A DNA stretch of 64,000 bases from Pseudomonas sp. Irchel s3h17 (GCF_900187505.1 NZ_FYDL01000018.1:35198-99197), one strand, 5' to 3'. Shown: positions 49,484-58,537, counted from the stretch's first letter. Numbers and translations: made by a program. Notes: a model not told the origin generated them from the sequence alone.

Positions 49484-49681
49484 GACCCTGAGGTTAATGC
49501 CGGTCAGTTAAGAGAAATAAAGCCGAACACGAAACCTGTGGCGAGGGAGCTTGCTCCCGCTGGGCTGCGTAGCAGCCCCAAAACAGGGCCGCTTTGCGCC
49601 CCAGCGGGAGCAAGCTCCCTCGCCACGGGTTCTATGTTCGGCTGGTCTTTGGCTTAACTGATCGGCATTAGACCCTGAGGT
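49484..49681. mobile_element. REPIN-carrying MITE-like element 3 inserted in a terminator loop, with target duplications
   Basis: The element spans 49495-49670 (176 bp), with ends TAATGCCGGTCAGTTAAG and CTTAACTGATCGGCATTA. The 11-bp repeat GACCCTGAGGT lies at 49484-49494 and 49671-49681. Without the insert the site reads AACGGCGACC-ctga-GGTCGCCGTT with runs of A and T, a bidirectional terminator between yggL and the transporter. The core is a REPIN of the other class (GTGGCGAGGGAGC...), unlike the TGTAGGAGCGAGC cores of elements 1 and 2. Confidence 0.85.
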
Positions 49682-49698
49682 CGCCGTTTTTTTATGTC

Positions 49699-50889
49699 TC
49701 ATGCTTTGCGCCAATTCAGAATCATCAGCGTCACCACCCCCGCCACAATCCCCCAGAACGCCGAGCCGATGGAAAACAGGGTCATCCCCGACGCCGTGAC
49801 CATGAAGGTGATCAGTGCCGCTTCGCGCTCCTTCACTTCACTCATGGCAATGCTCAGGCCATTGATGATCGAGCCAAACAGCGCCAGGGCGGCAATCGAC
49901 AGCACCAGCTCCTTGGGCAGGGCGGCGAACAGGGCCGCCAGTGTCGCGCCGAACACGCCGGCAATGCCGTAGAAAATCCCGCACCAGACCGCCGCGGTGT
50001 AGCGCTTGTCGCGATCCTCATGGGCATGGGGGCCGGTGCAGATGGCCGCGCTGATGGCTGCCAGGTTGATCCCGTGGGAGCCGAACGGTGCCAGCAGCAA
50101 TGAGGCGATGCCGGTGGTGGTGATCAGTGGCGACGCCGCAACCGTGTAGCCGTCGGCGCGCAGCACCGCGATGCCGGGCATGTTCTGCGAGGTCATGGCC
50201 ACCACGAACAGGGGGATGCCGATGCTGATGGTGGCGGCGAGCGAGAAGTGCGGCGTGGTCCAGACCGGCGTTGCCACTTCCAGGTGAAAGCCGCTGAAAT
50301 CCAGCAGCCCCATGAAACCGGACAAGGCGGTGCCGATCAGCAGCGCGGCAAGCACGGCATAACGCGGGGACAGGCGCTTGACCACCAGGTAGGTGATAAA
50401 CATCCCCAGCACCAGGCCGGTGCGATGCTGGGCGGCGACGAAGATTTCGCTGCCGATCTTGAACAGGATCCCGGCCAGCAAGGCGGCGGCCAGGGACCCC
50501 GGGATCCGTTTTACCAGCCGTTCGAAGCTGCCGGTCATGCCGCAGATCGTCACCAGGATGGCGCAGGTGATGTAGGCGCCGATCGCCTCGCCGTAGCTGA
50601 CCCCCGCCAGGCTGGTGATCAACAACGCCGCGCCGGGGGTCGACCAGGCAATGGTGATGGGGGTGCGATAGCGCAGCGACAGGCCGATCGAGCACACGGC
50701 CATGCCAATCGAGAGCGCCCAGATCCACGAGGAAATCTGCCCGCTGGTCAGGCCGGCGGCTTGTCCGGCTTGAAACATCAGCACCAGGGAGCTGGTGTAG
50801 CCGGTCATCATCGCGATGAACCCGGCAACGATCGCTGAGGGCGAGGTATCGGCCAGCGGGCGAAGTTGCGTGTGCGTGGCGTCGTTCAT
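49699..50889 (-). CDS. BenE-family transporter
   Basis: This 396-aa protein belongs to the BenE (benzoate:H+ symporter) family; about 11-12 hydrophobic helices are visible. Typical stretches are PITIAWSTPGAALL, FVVAMTSQNMPGIAVLRADGY and GSHGINLAAISAAICTG. No benzoate genes are near; the neighbours degrade purines, so the substrate may not be benzoate. It is divergent from a GntR gene that probably controls it. Confidence 0.85.
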   Translation of the reverse strand: MNDATHTQLRPLADTSPSAIVAGFIAMMTGYTSSLVLMFQAGQAAGLTSGQISSWIWALSIGMAVCSIGLSLRYRTPITIAWSTPGAALLITSLAGVSYGEAIGAYITCAILVTICGMTGSFERLVKRIPGSLAAALLAGILFKIGSEIFVAAQHRTGLVLGMFITYLVVKRLSPRYAVLAALLIGTALSGFMGLLDFSGFHLEVATPVWTTPHFSLAATISIGIPLFVVAMTSQNMPGIAVLRADGYTVAASPLITTTGIASLLLAPFGSHGINLAAISAAICTGPHAHEDRDKRYTAAVWCGIFYGIAGVFGATLAALFAALPKELVLSIAALALFGSIINGLSIAMSEVKEREAALITFMVTASGMTLFSIGSAFWGIVAGVVTLMILNWRKA

Positions 50890-51020
50890 GACGGTGGTGT
50901 TCCTTGTATCCGGGGAAGCAGGCAGGCTGTTTTATGGGTTCAAGCCTAAACTCAAACCTGACGGATCGTTGCAATACAGCCGGGGGCGTAAACGGCCATA
51001 CAGTGTGTTGCCACCTCCAG

Positions 51021-51039
51021 TTGTGTACAATATGCACAG
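51021..51039. promoter_or_regulatory. Putative GntR operator between benE-like gene and gntR
   Basis: TTGTGTACAATATGCACAG contains TTGT/ACAA and TGTG/CACA symmetry, typical of GntR/FadR sites. It lies in the divergent promoter region, 86 bp before the regulator's ATG. Confidence 0.5.
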
Positions 51040-51124
51040 TTTTTTACGCGATACTTGTCAGCGACCCACTGTGCCGTATTACAGTCACGGTCTATTCGCC
51101 GCCGTTCTCCCGATTCGAGTGCCC

Positions 51125-51889
51125 ATGAACGAACAGTTGCAGCCCCTCAAGAAACAACCGCGAGCAGGCAAAGCCGGCCGCACCGGTACCCAGGACGATA
51201 TCGTCTACGCGCATATCTTCGAGGCCATCCTCGAACAGCGCCTGGCGCCCGGTACAAAATTGAGCGAAGAGGCGCTGGGAGAGATTTTCGGGGTCAGCCG
51301 CACCATCATTCGCCGCGCGTTGTCTCGCCTGGCCCACGAAGGCGTGGTACTGCTGCGTCCCAACCGTGGCGCCGTGGTTGCCAGCCCGAGCGTCGAGGAG
51401 GCCCGCCAGGTATTCATGGCGCGGCGCCTGGTGGAGCGGGCGATTACCGAGCTTGCGGTCGAGCACGCGACCGCCGAGCAGATCGCCGAGTTGCGGCAGA
51501 TGGTCAACGACGAGCGCGACAGTTTCTCCCGTGGCGACCGTGGCGCCGGCATCCGTCTTTCCGGCGAGTTCCACCTCAAGCTCGCGGAAGCGGCGAAGAA
51601 CGCCCCGCTGATCAGCTTCCAGCGCAGCCTGGTGTCGCAGACGTCGCTGATCATCGCCCAGTACGAAAGCGGTAACCGCTCACACTGCTCCTACGACGAG
51701 CACACCCAGTTGATCGATGCCATCGAGGCCCGCGATGCGACGCTCGCGGTGAACCTGATGATGCACCATATGGATCACATCGACAGCAAGCTCAACCTCG
51801 ACGAAGAAAGCGCCTCGGATGATTTGCACGCGGTGTTCTCGCATTTGCTGCAGACCAAGAAGCCAGGGCGCTCCAGCGCGAAACTCTGA
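51125..51889 (+). CDS. GntR-family transcriptional regulator (FCD type)
   Basis: This 254-aa regulator has a winged helix-turn-helix in about 25-95 (IVYAHIFEAILEQRLAPGTKLSEEALGEIFGVSRTIIRRALSRL) and an FCD domain to about 235. The FCD metal-binding His pattern is partly visible (GEFHLKL, YDEHTQL, MMHHMDHID). It is flanked by a BenE-type transporter and guanine deaminase, so it may govern purine uptake and breakdown. The ATG at 51125 fits the domain start; the frame is open far upstream. Confidence 0.88.
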   Translation: MNEQLQPLKKQPRAGKAGRTGTQDDIVYAHIFEAILEQRLAPGTKLSEEALGEIFGVSRTIIRRALSRLAHEGVVLLRPNRGAVVASPSVEEARQVFMARRLVERAITELAVEHATAEQIAELRQMVNDERDSFSRGDRGAGIRLSGEFHLKLAEAAKNAPLISFQRSLVSQTSLIIAQYESGNRSHCSYDEHTQLIDAIEARDATLAVNLMMHHMDHIDSKLNLDEESASDDLHAVFSHLLQTKKPGRSSAKL

Positions 51890-51925
51890 GCCACCGCGGT
51901 GCGTCCCTTGCGGGCACACATCCCC

Positions 51926-52057
51926 TGTGGCGAGCGAGCTTGCTCGCGCTGGGCTGCGCAGCAGCCCCAAGACCGGTCACCGGGTTTTATCTGAAGCCTG
52001 CAATAGTCATGTTGGGGGCGCTTCGCACCCCAGCGCGAGTAAGCTCGCTCGCCACGG
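51926..52057. repeat. REPIN between gntR and guaD
   Basis: TGTGGCGAGCGAGCTTGCTCGC and the inverse (GCGAGTAAGCTCGCTCGCCAC) flank a spacer with GCTGCGCAGCAGC. Confidence 0.85.
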
Positions 52058-52065
52058 AGACAACA

Positions 52066-52103
52066 AAAATCCCCCGGGGCCGTAAGGCCGCGGGGGATTT
52101 TTT
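52066..52103. terminator. Bidirectional terminator between gntR and guaD
   Basis: AAAAATCCCCCG and CGGGGGATTTTT pair, with an inner GGCC/GGCC stem and a TAA loop. Confidence 0.88.
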
Positions 52104-52118
52104 TATGCCCGGAATACC

Positions 52119-53423
52119 TTAGCGCTGATGCACCAGGTTGCCCGCCGCATAGGTCTGCAGCACCGTGCGGTCATCCCCCAGGGTCATCAGGACAAACAGG
52201 GTTTCGGCGATGGTGTTGGCCTGTTTCAGGCGGTAGCTGAGCAGTGGCGTGGCGTTGTAGTCCAGGACCAGGAAGTCGGCGTCGGTGCCCGGTTGCAGGG
52301 TGCCGATGCGGTCCTCCAGGCGCAGCGCCCGCGCCCCGCCGAGGGTGGCCAGGTACAGCGACTTGAACGGGCTCAGGCGAGCGCCTTGCAGTTGCATGAC
52401 TTTATAGGCTTCGTTGAGGGTGTGCAGCAGCGAGAAGCTGGTGCCGGCGCCCACGTCCGTGCCCAGGCCGACGTTCAGGTTGTGCTTCTCGGCCATCGGC
52501 AGGTTGAACAGGCCGCTGCCCAGGAAGAAGTTCGAGGTCGGGCAGAAGGCAATCGCCGAGCCGGTCTCGGCCAGGCGCGCGCATTCGTCGTCACACAGGT
52601 GCACGCCGTGGGCGAACACCGAGCGCTTGCCCAGCAGCTTGTAGTGGTCGTAGACGTCCAGGTAGCCCTTGCGCTCCGGGAACAGCTCTTTGACCCATTG
52701 GATTTCCTGCAGGTTTTCGCTGATGTGGGTCTGCATGTACAGGTCAGGGTATTCGTTGAGCAACTGGCCGGCGAGGGTCAGCTGCTCCGGGGTGCTGGTC
52801 GGGGCAAAGCGCGGGGTGACCGCATAGTGCAGGCGACCCTTGCCGTGCCAGCGCTCGATCAGCGCCTTGCTGTCGACATAGCTGGATTCGGCGGTGTCGG
52901 TCAGGTAGTCCGGTGCGTTGCGGTCCATCATCACCTTGCCGGCGATCATCCGCAGGTCAAGCTTGCGGGCGACCTCGAAGAACGAATCCACCGACTGTGG
53001 GTGCACGCTGCCGAACACCAGTGCGGTGGTGGTGCCGTTGCGCAGCAGTTCCTTGATGAAGATATCGGCGACTTCTTCGGCGTGGGCCTTGTCGGCGAAC
53101 TGGCTTTCACACGGGAAGGTGTAGGTGTTGAGCCAGTCCAGCAGTTGTTCGCCGTAGGCGCCGATCATGCCGGTTTGCGGCAGGTGGATATGGGTGTCGA
53201 TGAACCCCGGGGTGATCAGTGCATCCTGATAGTGGGTGATCTGGATGTCGGCGGGCAGGCTGGCGAGCAGTTCGGTGGCGTGGCCGATGGCGCTGATCTG
53301 GCCGTTTTCGGTCACCAGCAAACCATCTTCGAAGTACTCGTAGGAGGCTTCGATGCCCACCACGGCGGGGTCGGCGATGCTGTGCAGGATGGCTGCGCGG
53401 TAGGCTTTGCAAGTCGAAGGCAT
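52119..53423 (-). CDS. guaD: Guanine deaminase
   Basis: This 434-aa amidohydrolase converts guanine to xanthine. Zinc-site motifs are FIDTHIHLPQTGM (HxH), HISEN, FAHGVHL and GTDVGAGTS. The closing part returns to the small beta domain (PGTDADFLVLD). It is third in the xanthine dehydrogenase cluster direction and starts 23 nt after the xdhC stop, so it is probably co-transcribed. Confidence 0.95.
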   Translation of the reverse strand: MPSTCKAYRAAILHSIADPAVVGIEASYEYFEDGLLVTENGQISAIGHATELLASLPADIQITHYQDALITPGFIDTHIHLPQTGMIGAYGEQLLDWLNTYTFPCESQFADKAHAEEVADIFIKELLRNGTTTALVFGSVHPQSVDSFFEVARKLDLRMIAGKVMMDRNAPDYLTDTAESSYVDSKALIERWHGKGRLHYAVTPRFAPTSTPEQLTLAGQLLNEYPDLYMQTHISENLQEIQWVKELFPERKGYLDVYDHYKLLGKRSVFAHGVHLCDDECARLAETGSAIAFCPTSNFFLGSGLFNLPMAEKHNLNVGLGTDVGAGTSFSLLHTLNEAYKVMQLQGARLSPFKSLYLATLGGARALRLEDRIGTLQPGTDADFLVLDYNATPLLSYRLKQANTIAETLFVLMTLGDDRTVLQTYAAGNLVHQR

Positions 53424-53446
53424 GGGAATTCTCAGTTCGTGGCGTA

Positions 53447-54289
53447 TCAGTTCGACGCGTGGCTGCGACGTGAAGCAGGCAGCAGTTTGGCAATAGGTTC
53501 GGCGCGGGCAGTGTGCTGGCCGAAATTCGCGTTATAGGTGGCGATGATTTCCCCGGCGATGGAGATGGCGATTTCCACAGGCAATTTGCCTTTGACTTCG
53601 CCGATGCCCATCGGGCAGCGCATGCGTTGCAGCACGCTGTTGTCGACACCGCGCTCGCGCAAGCGGTGTTCGAACTTGACCCGCTTGGTCTTCGAGCCGA
53701 TCAGGCCGAAGTAGGCGAAGTCGTTGCGCTTGAGGATCGCGGCGGTGAGCTCCAGGTCGAGCTGGTGATTGTGGGTCATGACGATGCAGTAGCTGCCGAC
53801 GGGCAGGTCATCGACTTCGTCCACCGGTTCTTCGCTGACGATTTTACGCACGCCATGGGGGATCTGCTCGGGGAACTCGGCTTCGCGCGAGTCGATCCAG
53901 CGCACGCGGCAGGGCAGGCTGGCCAGCAAGGGCACCAGCGCCCGGCCAACGTGGCCGGCACCGAACACGGCAATCTGCGCCTGCACCTGGCCCATGGGTT
54001 CGAACAGCAACACGGTCACGCCGCCGCAGCACTGGCCGAGGCTGGCGCCGAGCGTGAAGCGCTCCAGGTGGGTGTCCTGCTTGCCGCTGGCCAGCATCTC
54101 CCGGGCGATGTGCATCGCCTTGTATTCCAGGTGCCCGCCACCGATGGTGTCATAGGACTGCGTGGCGCTGATGACCATTTTCGAGCCGGCATTGCGCGGC
54201 GTCGAGCCGAGCTCTTCGATGATAGTCACCAGCACGCAGGGTTCACCCTGGGCTTGCAGGTCGGCGAGGGCGTCGATCCAGTTGTACAT
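53447..54289 (-). CDS. xdhC: Xanthine dehydrogenase accessory protein XdhC
   Basis: This 280-aa XdhC/CoxI-family protein binds molybdenum cofactor and inserts the sulfurated form into xanthine dehydrogenase. The N-terminal part has LVTIIEELGSTPRNAGSKMV and GGGHLEYKA, and the C-terminal Rossmann part has IAVFGAGHVGRALVPLL. The start 54289 (GAGGTGAAC upstream) is chosen over an upstream extension that runs into a REP. Confidence 0.94.
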   Translation of the reverse strand: MYNWIDALADLQAQGEPCVLVTIIEELGSTPRNAGSKMVISATQSYDTIGGGHLEYKAMHIAREMLASGKQDTHLERFTLGASLGQCCGGVTVLLFEPMGQVQAQIAVFGAGHVGRALVPLLASLPCRVRWIDSREAEFPEQIPHGVRKIVSEEPVDEVDDLPVGSYCIVMTHNHQLDLELTAAILKRNDFAYFGLIGSKTKRVKFEHRLRERGVDNSVLQRMRCPMGIGEVKGKLPVEIAISIAGEIIATYNANFGQHTARAEPIAKLLPASRRSHASN

Positions 54290-54321
54290 GTTCACCTCGA
54301 CATCTGTGTGTCTGTTAGTCC

Positions 54322-54412
54322 GCCATCGCGAGCAAGCTCGCTCCCACATTGGATTTGTACAGGTCCATCAGTCAGCACATGACCCTGTGGGAGTGGGCTT
54401 GCCCGCGAAGGG
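54322..54412. repeat. Two REP half-elements between xdhB and xdhC
   Basis: CCATCGCGAGCAAGCTCGCTCCCACA (54323-54348) and CTGTGGGAGTGGGCTTGCCCGCGAA (54385-54409) are inverted REP variants. The spacer between them is about 36 bp. Confidence 0.75.
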
Positions 54413-54424
54413 CGCCACGCGGTC

Positions 54425-56824
54425 TTAAAGCGGAGCCAACTCAGGCTCAGTCTCGACTGGCTTCACCGCCGTCAACTGACGCATCTGCTCACAGCCCCAC
54501 AACACCCGCTCCGGGGTCGCCGGCGCATCGATTTTCGGTTGATGCTTGTAGTCACCGAGGCTCGCCACGGCGTCCTTGATCGCACACCACGACGCAATGC
54601 CCAGCATGAACGGCGGCTCACCCACGGCCTTGGAATGGAACACCGTGTCTTCCGGGTTCTTGCGGTTTTCCACCAGCTTCACCCGCAGGTCCAGCGGCAT
54701 GTCCGCCACGGTCGGGATCTTGTAGCTGGCCGGGCCGTTGGTCATCAGTTTGCCCTTGTTGTTCCACACCAGTTCTTCCATGGTCAGCCAGCCCATGCCC
54801 TGGATGAATCCACCCTCGATCTGACCGATGTCAATGGCCGGGTTCAGCGAGGCGCCAACGTCGTGGAGGATGTCGGTGCGCAGCATCTTGTACTCGCCAG
54901 TCAGGGTGTCGACGATCACCTCGCAGCACGCTGCGCCAAAGGCGTAGTAATAGAACGGGCGACCACGGGCCTGGCTTCGGTCATAGAAGATTTTCGGGGT
55001 CTTGTAGAAGCCGGTGCTCGACAGCGACACCTGAGCAAAATAGGCCTGCTGGATCAGCACTTCAAACGTCAGGATGTGATCACGTACCCGAACGTGACCG
55101 TTGTGGAATTCCACGTCTTCTTCGCTGACCTTGTAGTGGCGTGCGGCAAATTCGACCAGGCGTTTCTTGATGATTTCAGCCGCGTTCTGCGCCGCTTTAC
55201 CGTTCAGGTCTGCGCCGCTGGACGCCGCCGTTGGCGAAGTGTTCGGGACCTTGTCGGTGTTGGTCGCGGTGATCTGCACGCGGTCCATTTCGACCTGGAA
55301 CACTTCGGCCACGATTTGCGCGACTTTGGTGTTCAAGCCCTGGCCCATTTCTGTGCCGCCGTGGTTCAAGTGGATGCTGCCGTCGGTGTAGACGTGGATC
55401 AGCGCGCCGGCCTGGTTGAGGAAGATGGCGGTGAAGGAAATACCGAATTTCACCGGGGTCAGCGCCAGGCCTTTTTTCAGGATCGGGCTGTTGGCGTTGT
55501 AGCGCCGGATCGCTTCGCGGCGTTCGGCGTACTGGCTGCTTTCTTCCAGTTCGGCGGTCATTTCCTCGAGCATGTTGTGCTCGACGGTCTGGTAGTAGTG
55601 GGTGACGTTACGCTCGGTCTTGCCGTAGTAGTTGACCTTGCGCACGGCCAGCGGGTCGAGGCCCAGATGGCGGGCGATGGCGTCCATCACTTCTTCGATG
55701 GCGACCATGCCTTGCGGGCCGCCAAAACCACGGTAGGCGGTGTTCGAGGCGGTGTTGGTCTTGCAGCGGTGACCGTTGATGGTCGCGTCGCCCAGGTAAT
55801 ACGAGTTGTCCGAGTGGAACATGGCCCGGTCAACGATGGACGCCGACAGGTCCGGCGAGCAGCCGCAGTTGCCCGCCAGGTCCAGGGCAATGCCGTGCAG
55901 GCGGCCGGTGCTGTCGAAGCCGACGTCGTACTCGACATAGAACGGGTGGCGCTTGCCGGTCATCAGCATGTCTTCAACGCGAGGCAGGCGCATCTTGGTC
56001 GGCTGGCCAGTCAGGTGCGCGATCACCGCGCACAGGCACGCCGGGCTCGCGGCTTGGGTTTCCTTGCCGCCGAAACCACCGCCCATGCGGCGTATGTCGA
56101 TCACGATCTTGTTCATCGATACGTCGAGCACTTCCGCGACAAGCTTCTGCACTTCGGTCGGGTTCTGCGTCGAGCAGTAGACAATCATCCCACCATCTTC
56201 AGTCGGCATCACCGACGAGATCTGGGTTTCGAGGTAAAAGTGTTCCTGGCCGCCGATGTGCAGCGTGCCCTGGATGCGATGTTCGGCCGTTGCCAAAGCC
56301 CCGGCAGAATCGCCGCGCTGATGGGTATGGCTGTCGAGTACGAAGTGGCGTTTGCGCAGGGCTTCGACCACGTCCAGCACCGGCTCCAGATCTTCGTATT
56401 CGATGATCGCGGCCATGGCGGCCTTGCGTGCGGTTTCGAGGTCTTTTGCTGCAACGGCGAGTACTGGCTGACCGACGAACTGCACATCATCGATGGCCAG
56501 CAGAGGGTCGCCCGGCAGCAGTGCGCCGATGTCTTTCAGGCCCGGCAGGTCTTCATGAGTGATGGCGATGCGCACGCCTTCGAAGGCATAGCACGGCTTG
56601 GTGTCGATGCTGATGATTTTCGCGTGGGCGCGGTCCGACAGGCGTGCATAAACGTGCAGCTGGTTCGGAAACTCCAGGCGGTCGTCGATGTACTGCGCTT
56701 CACCGGACACATGTTTGGCGGCGCTGTCGTGCTTGACGCTGCGGCCGACACCGGTGGTCAAGTCCTTGGCGAACAGTTCAGCCAGTTCGGCTTGGGTCTT
56801 CTCTACAACGTGATGATTAGACAT
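54425..56824 (-). CDS. xdhB: Xanthine dehydrogenase, molybdopterin-binding subunit
   Basis: This 799-aa subunit holds the molybdenum centre that oxidises hypoxanthine and xanthine to urate. Motifs include RRMGGGFGGKETQ, TAYRGFGGPQGM, GGTEMGQGLNTKV and the catalytic Glu in KAVGEPPFML. The start codon lies 8 nt inside the end of xdhA, so translation is coupled. Confidence 0.96.
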   Translation of the reverse strand: MSNHHVVEKTQAELAELFAKDLTTGVGRSVKHDSAAKHVSGEAQYIDDRLEFPNQLHVYARLSDRAHAKIISIDTKPCYAFEGVRIAITHEDLPGLKDIGALLPGDPLLAIDDVQFVGQPVLAVAAKDLETARKAAMAAIIEYEDLEPVLDVVEALRKRHFVLDSHTHQRGDSAGALATAEHRIQGTLHIGGQEHFYLETQISSVMPTEDGGMIVYCSTQNPTEVQKLVAEVLDVSMNKIVIDIRRMGGGFGGKETQAASPACLCAVIAHLTGQPTKMRLPRVEDMLMTGKRHPFYVEYDVGFDSTGRLHGIALDLAGNCGCSPDLSASIVDRAMFHSDNSYYLGDATINGHRCKTNTASNTAYRGFGGPQGMVAIEEVMDAIARHLGLDPLAVRKVNYYGKTERNVTHYYQTVEHNMLEEMTAELEESSQYAERREAIRRYNANSPILKKGLALTPVKFGISFTAIFLNQAGALIHVYTDGSIHLNHGGTEMGQGLNTKVAQIVAEVFQVEMDRVQITATNTDKVPNTSPTAASSGADLNGKAAQNAAEIIKKRLVEFAARHYKVSEEDVEFHNGHVRVRDHILTFEVLIQQAYFAQVSLSSTGFYKTPKIFYDRSQARGRPFYYYAFGAACCEVIVDTLTGEYKMLRTDILHDVGASLNPAIDIGQIEGGFIQGMGWLTMEELVWNNKGKLMTNGPASYKIPTVADMPLDLRVKLVENRKNPEDTVFHSKAVGEPPFMLGIASWCAIKDAVASLGDYKHQPKIDAPATPERVLWGCEQMRQLTAVKPVETEPELAPL

Positions 56825-58271
56825 AAGCGGTCACCCGAGTCTCGATGTACGGTGTTTGCAGTTCGATGAAGTATTTGCGCAGCAGGTTCTGTGCACTGAG
56901 CAGGCGGTATTCCTTGCTCGCACGGAAGTCCGACAGCGGGGTGAAGTCTTCGGCGAGGGCGGCGCAGGCGCTTTCGACGGTGGCCTTGTTCCAGATCGCG
57001 CCCAGCAGTGCGGCTTCGCAGTTCTTTGCCCGTTTCGGGGTCGCGGCCATGCCGCCGAAGGCGACGCGGGCGTCAGCGATCACGCCGTTGTCAATGCGCA
57101 GGTTGAACGCTGCGCAGACGGCGGAGATGTCATCGTCCAGGCGCTTGGACACCTTGTAGGCGCGGAACAGTTGTTCGGCGCTGGCACGGGGCACGATGAT
57201 CTTTTCGATGAACTCGCTTTCCTGGCGCGCAGTTACCCGGTAGTCGATGAAATAGTCTTCCAGGGCCAGGGTGCGGCGGGTGTTGCCTTTGCACAGCACG
57301 ATCTGCGCGCCCAGCGCGATCAGCAGCGGTGGCGAGTCACCGATGGGCGAGGCGTTGCCGATGTTGCCGCCCAGGGTGCCCTGGTTGCGAATCTGCAGGG
57401 AGGCAAAGCGTTGCAGCAATTCACCAAAATCCGGGTACTCGGAGTTCAACGCTTCGTAGCAATCGGAGAGGGCGGTCGCAGCGCCGATTTCCAGGCGATC
57501 GTCAAAACGCTCGATGCGCTTCATCTCGGCGACGTTACCGACGTAAATCATCACCGGCAAGGTGCGGTGGAACTGCGTGACTTCCAGCGCCAGGTCGGTA
57601 CCGCCAGCCAGCAGGCGCGCCTGTGGATAAGCATCGTACAGGTCAGCCAGGTCGGCGACGGTCAGCGGCACCAGGCAGCGTTTGTCGCCGCTGTTGAGTT
57701 CACCGGTTTCGCTGGGGGCGATGGCCTTCAGGCGGGTAATGGTCTCGGCTTCGCGGGCATCGAACTGGTCAGGCTGCTTGCCACAGCAACTTTGCTCGGC
57801 GGCTTGCAGGATCGGCCGGTAGCCGGTGCAGCGGCACAGGTTGCCGGCGAGGGCTTCGTGGGCCTTGTGGGCGTCGGGTTGCTCGCTGTTTTTCTGCAGG
57901 GCGAACAGCGACATGACAAAGCCCGGCGTGCAGAAGCCGCACTGGGAGCCATGGCATTCGACCATGGCCTGTTGCACGCTGTGCAGTTGGCCCTGGTGTT
58001 TGAGGTCTTCGACGCTGATCAGCTGTTTGCCGTGCAGGGACGACACAAAGGTCAGGCACGAGTTGAGGCTGCGATAGCGAATCTGCTCGCGGCCGCTGTC
58101 ATCGGTGTGCAATTCACCGACCACCACCGTACACGCGCCACAGTCGCCACTGGCGCAACCTTCTTTGGTGCCGGGCTTGCCCAAATGGTCGCGCAAATAG
58201 TTCAGCACGGTCAGGTTCGGGTCCAGGGCGTGCTCGCTACGGAGTTCCTGGTTTAATAAAAACTGGATCAC
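56817..58271 (-). CDS. xdhA: Xanthine dehydrogenase, FeS/FAD subunit
   Basis: This 484-aa subunit has two [2Fe-2S] clusters near the N-terminus (GCASGDCGACTVVV and CGFCTPGFV with LCRCTGYRP) and then a FAD domain (about 190-370; LLAGGTDLALEVT, NIGNASPIGDSPP). It passes electrons to NAD+. It is first gene of the xdhA-xdhB-xdhC-guaD unit. Confidence 0.96.
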   Translation of the reverse strand: MIQFLLNQELRSEHALDPNLTVLNYLRDHLGKPGTKEGCASGDCGACTVVVGELHTDDSGREQIRYRSLNSCLTFVSSLHGKQLISVEDLKHQGQLHSVQQAMVECHGSQCGFCTPGFVMSLFALQKNSEQPDAHKAHEALAGNLCRCTGYRPILQAAEQSCCGKQPDQFDAREAETITRLKAIAPSETGELNSGDKRCLVPLTVADLADLYDAYPQARLLAGGTDLALEVTQFHRTLPVMIYVGNVAEMKRIERFDDRLEIGAATALSDCYEALNSEYPDFGELLQRFASLQIRNQGTLGGNIGNASPIGDSPPLLIALGAQIVLCKGNTRRTLALEDYFIDYRVTARQESEFIEKIIVPRASAEQLFRAYKVSKRLDDDISAVCAAFNLRIDNGVIADARVAFGGMAATPKRAKNCEAALLGAIWNKATVESACAALAEDFTPLSDFRASKEYRLLSAQNLLRKYFIELQTPYIETRVTAYV

Positions 58272-58351
58272 GGAATGCCTCGCAGACTCATTATTGTTGT
58301 TAATCGACGTGACCTGAATTTAGCAGGTCTGACTTTTCGGTCAATGATTTT

Positions 58352-58367
58352 CTGACCCCATGGTCAG
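58352..58367. promoter_or_regulatory. Putative operator between xdhA and gntR
   Basis: CTGACCCCATGGTCAG is a palindrome with 6-bp arms around CCAT. GGTCA/TGACC half sites recur just upstream (GGTCTGAC, CGGTCAATG). It lies between divergent xdhA and the GntR gene and is a likely binding site of that GntR protein. Confidence 0.55.
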
Positions 58368-58537
58368 GAAGTTGAAATTTGCCGATCAACAACCGTTTCT
58401 TTCATTATTGACCCTCTCGGGATACCGCGCTTTTTGCTTGAATCGTGCCAATTTCCCCGGGTCAGGCCCTGCGCCATCCCCTATCAAGTGCGCTACACTG
58501 CGCCGCTTGTGCAGATTGAAGATTTTCAAGGAAAACC

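Noticed and set aside
8741..54412. Scattered palindromic repeats as a CRISPR array
   Set aside because: They are single or paired REPs at irregular intervals between genes, without constant spacers or cas genes.
54539..56869. 776-aa plus-strand frame opposite xdhB
   Set aside because: Antisense to the full molybdopterin subunit; His/Val-rich shadow.
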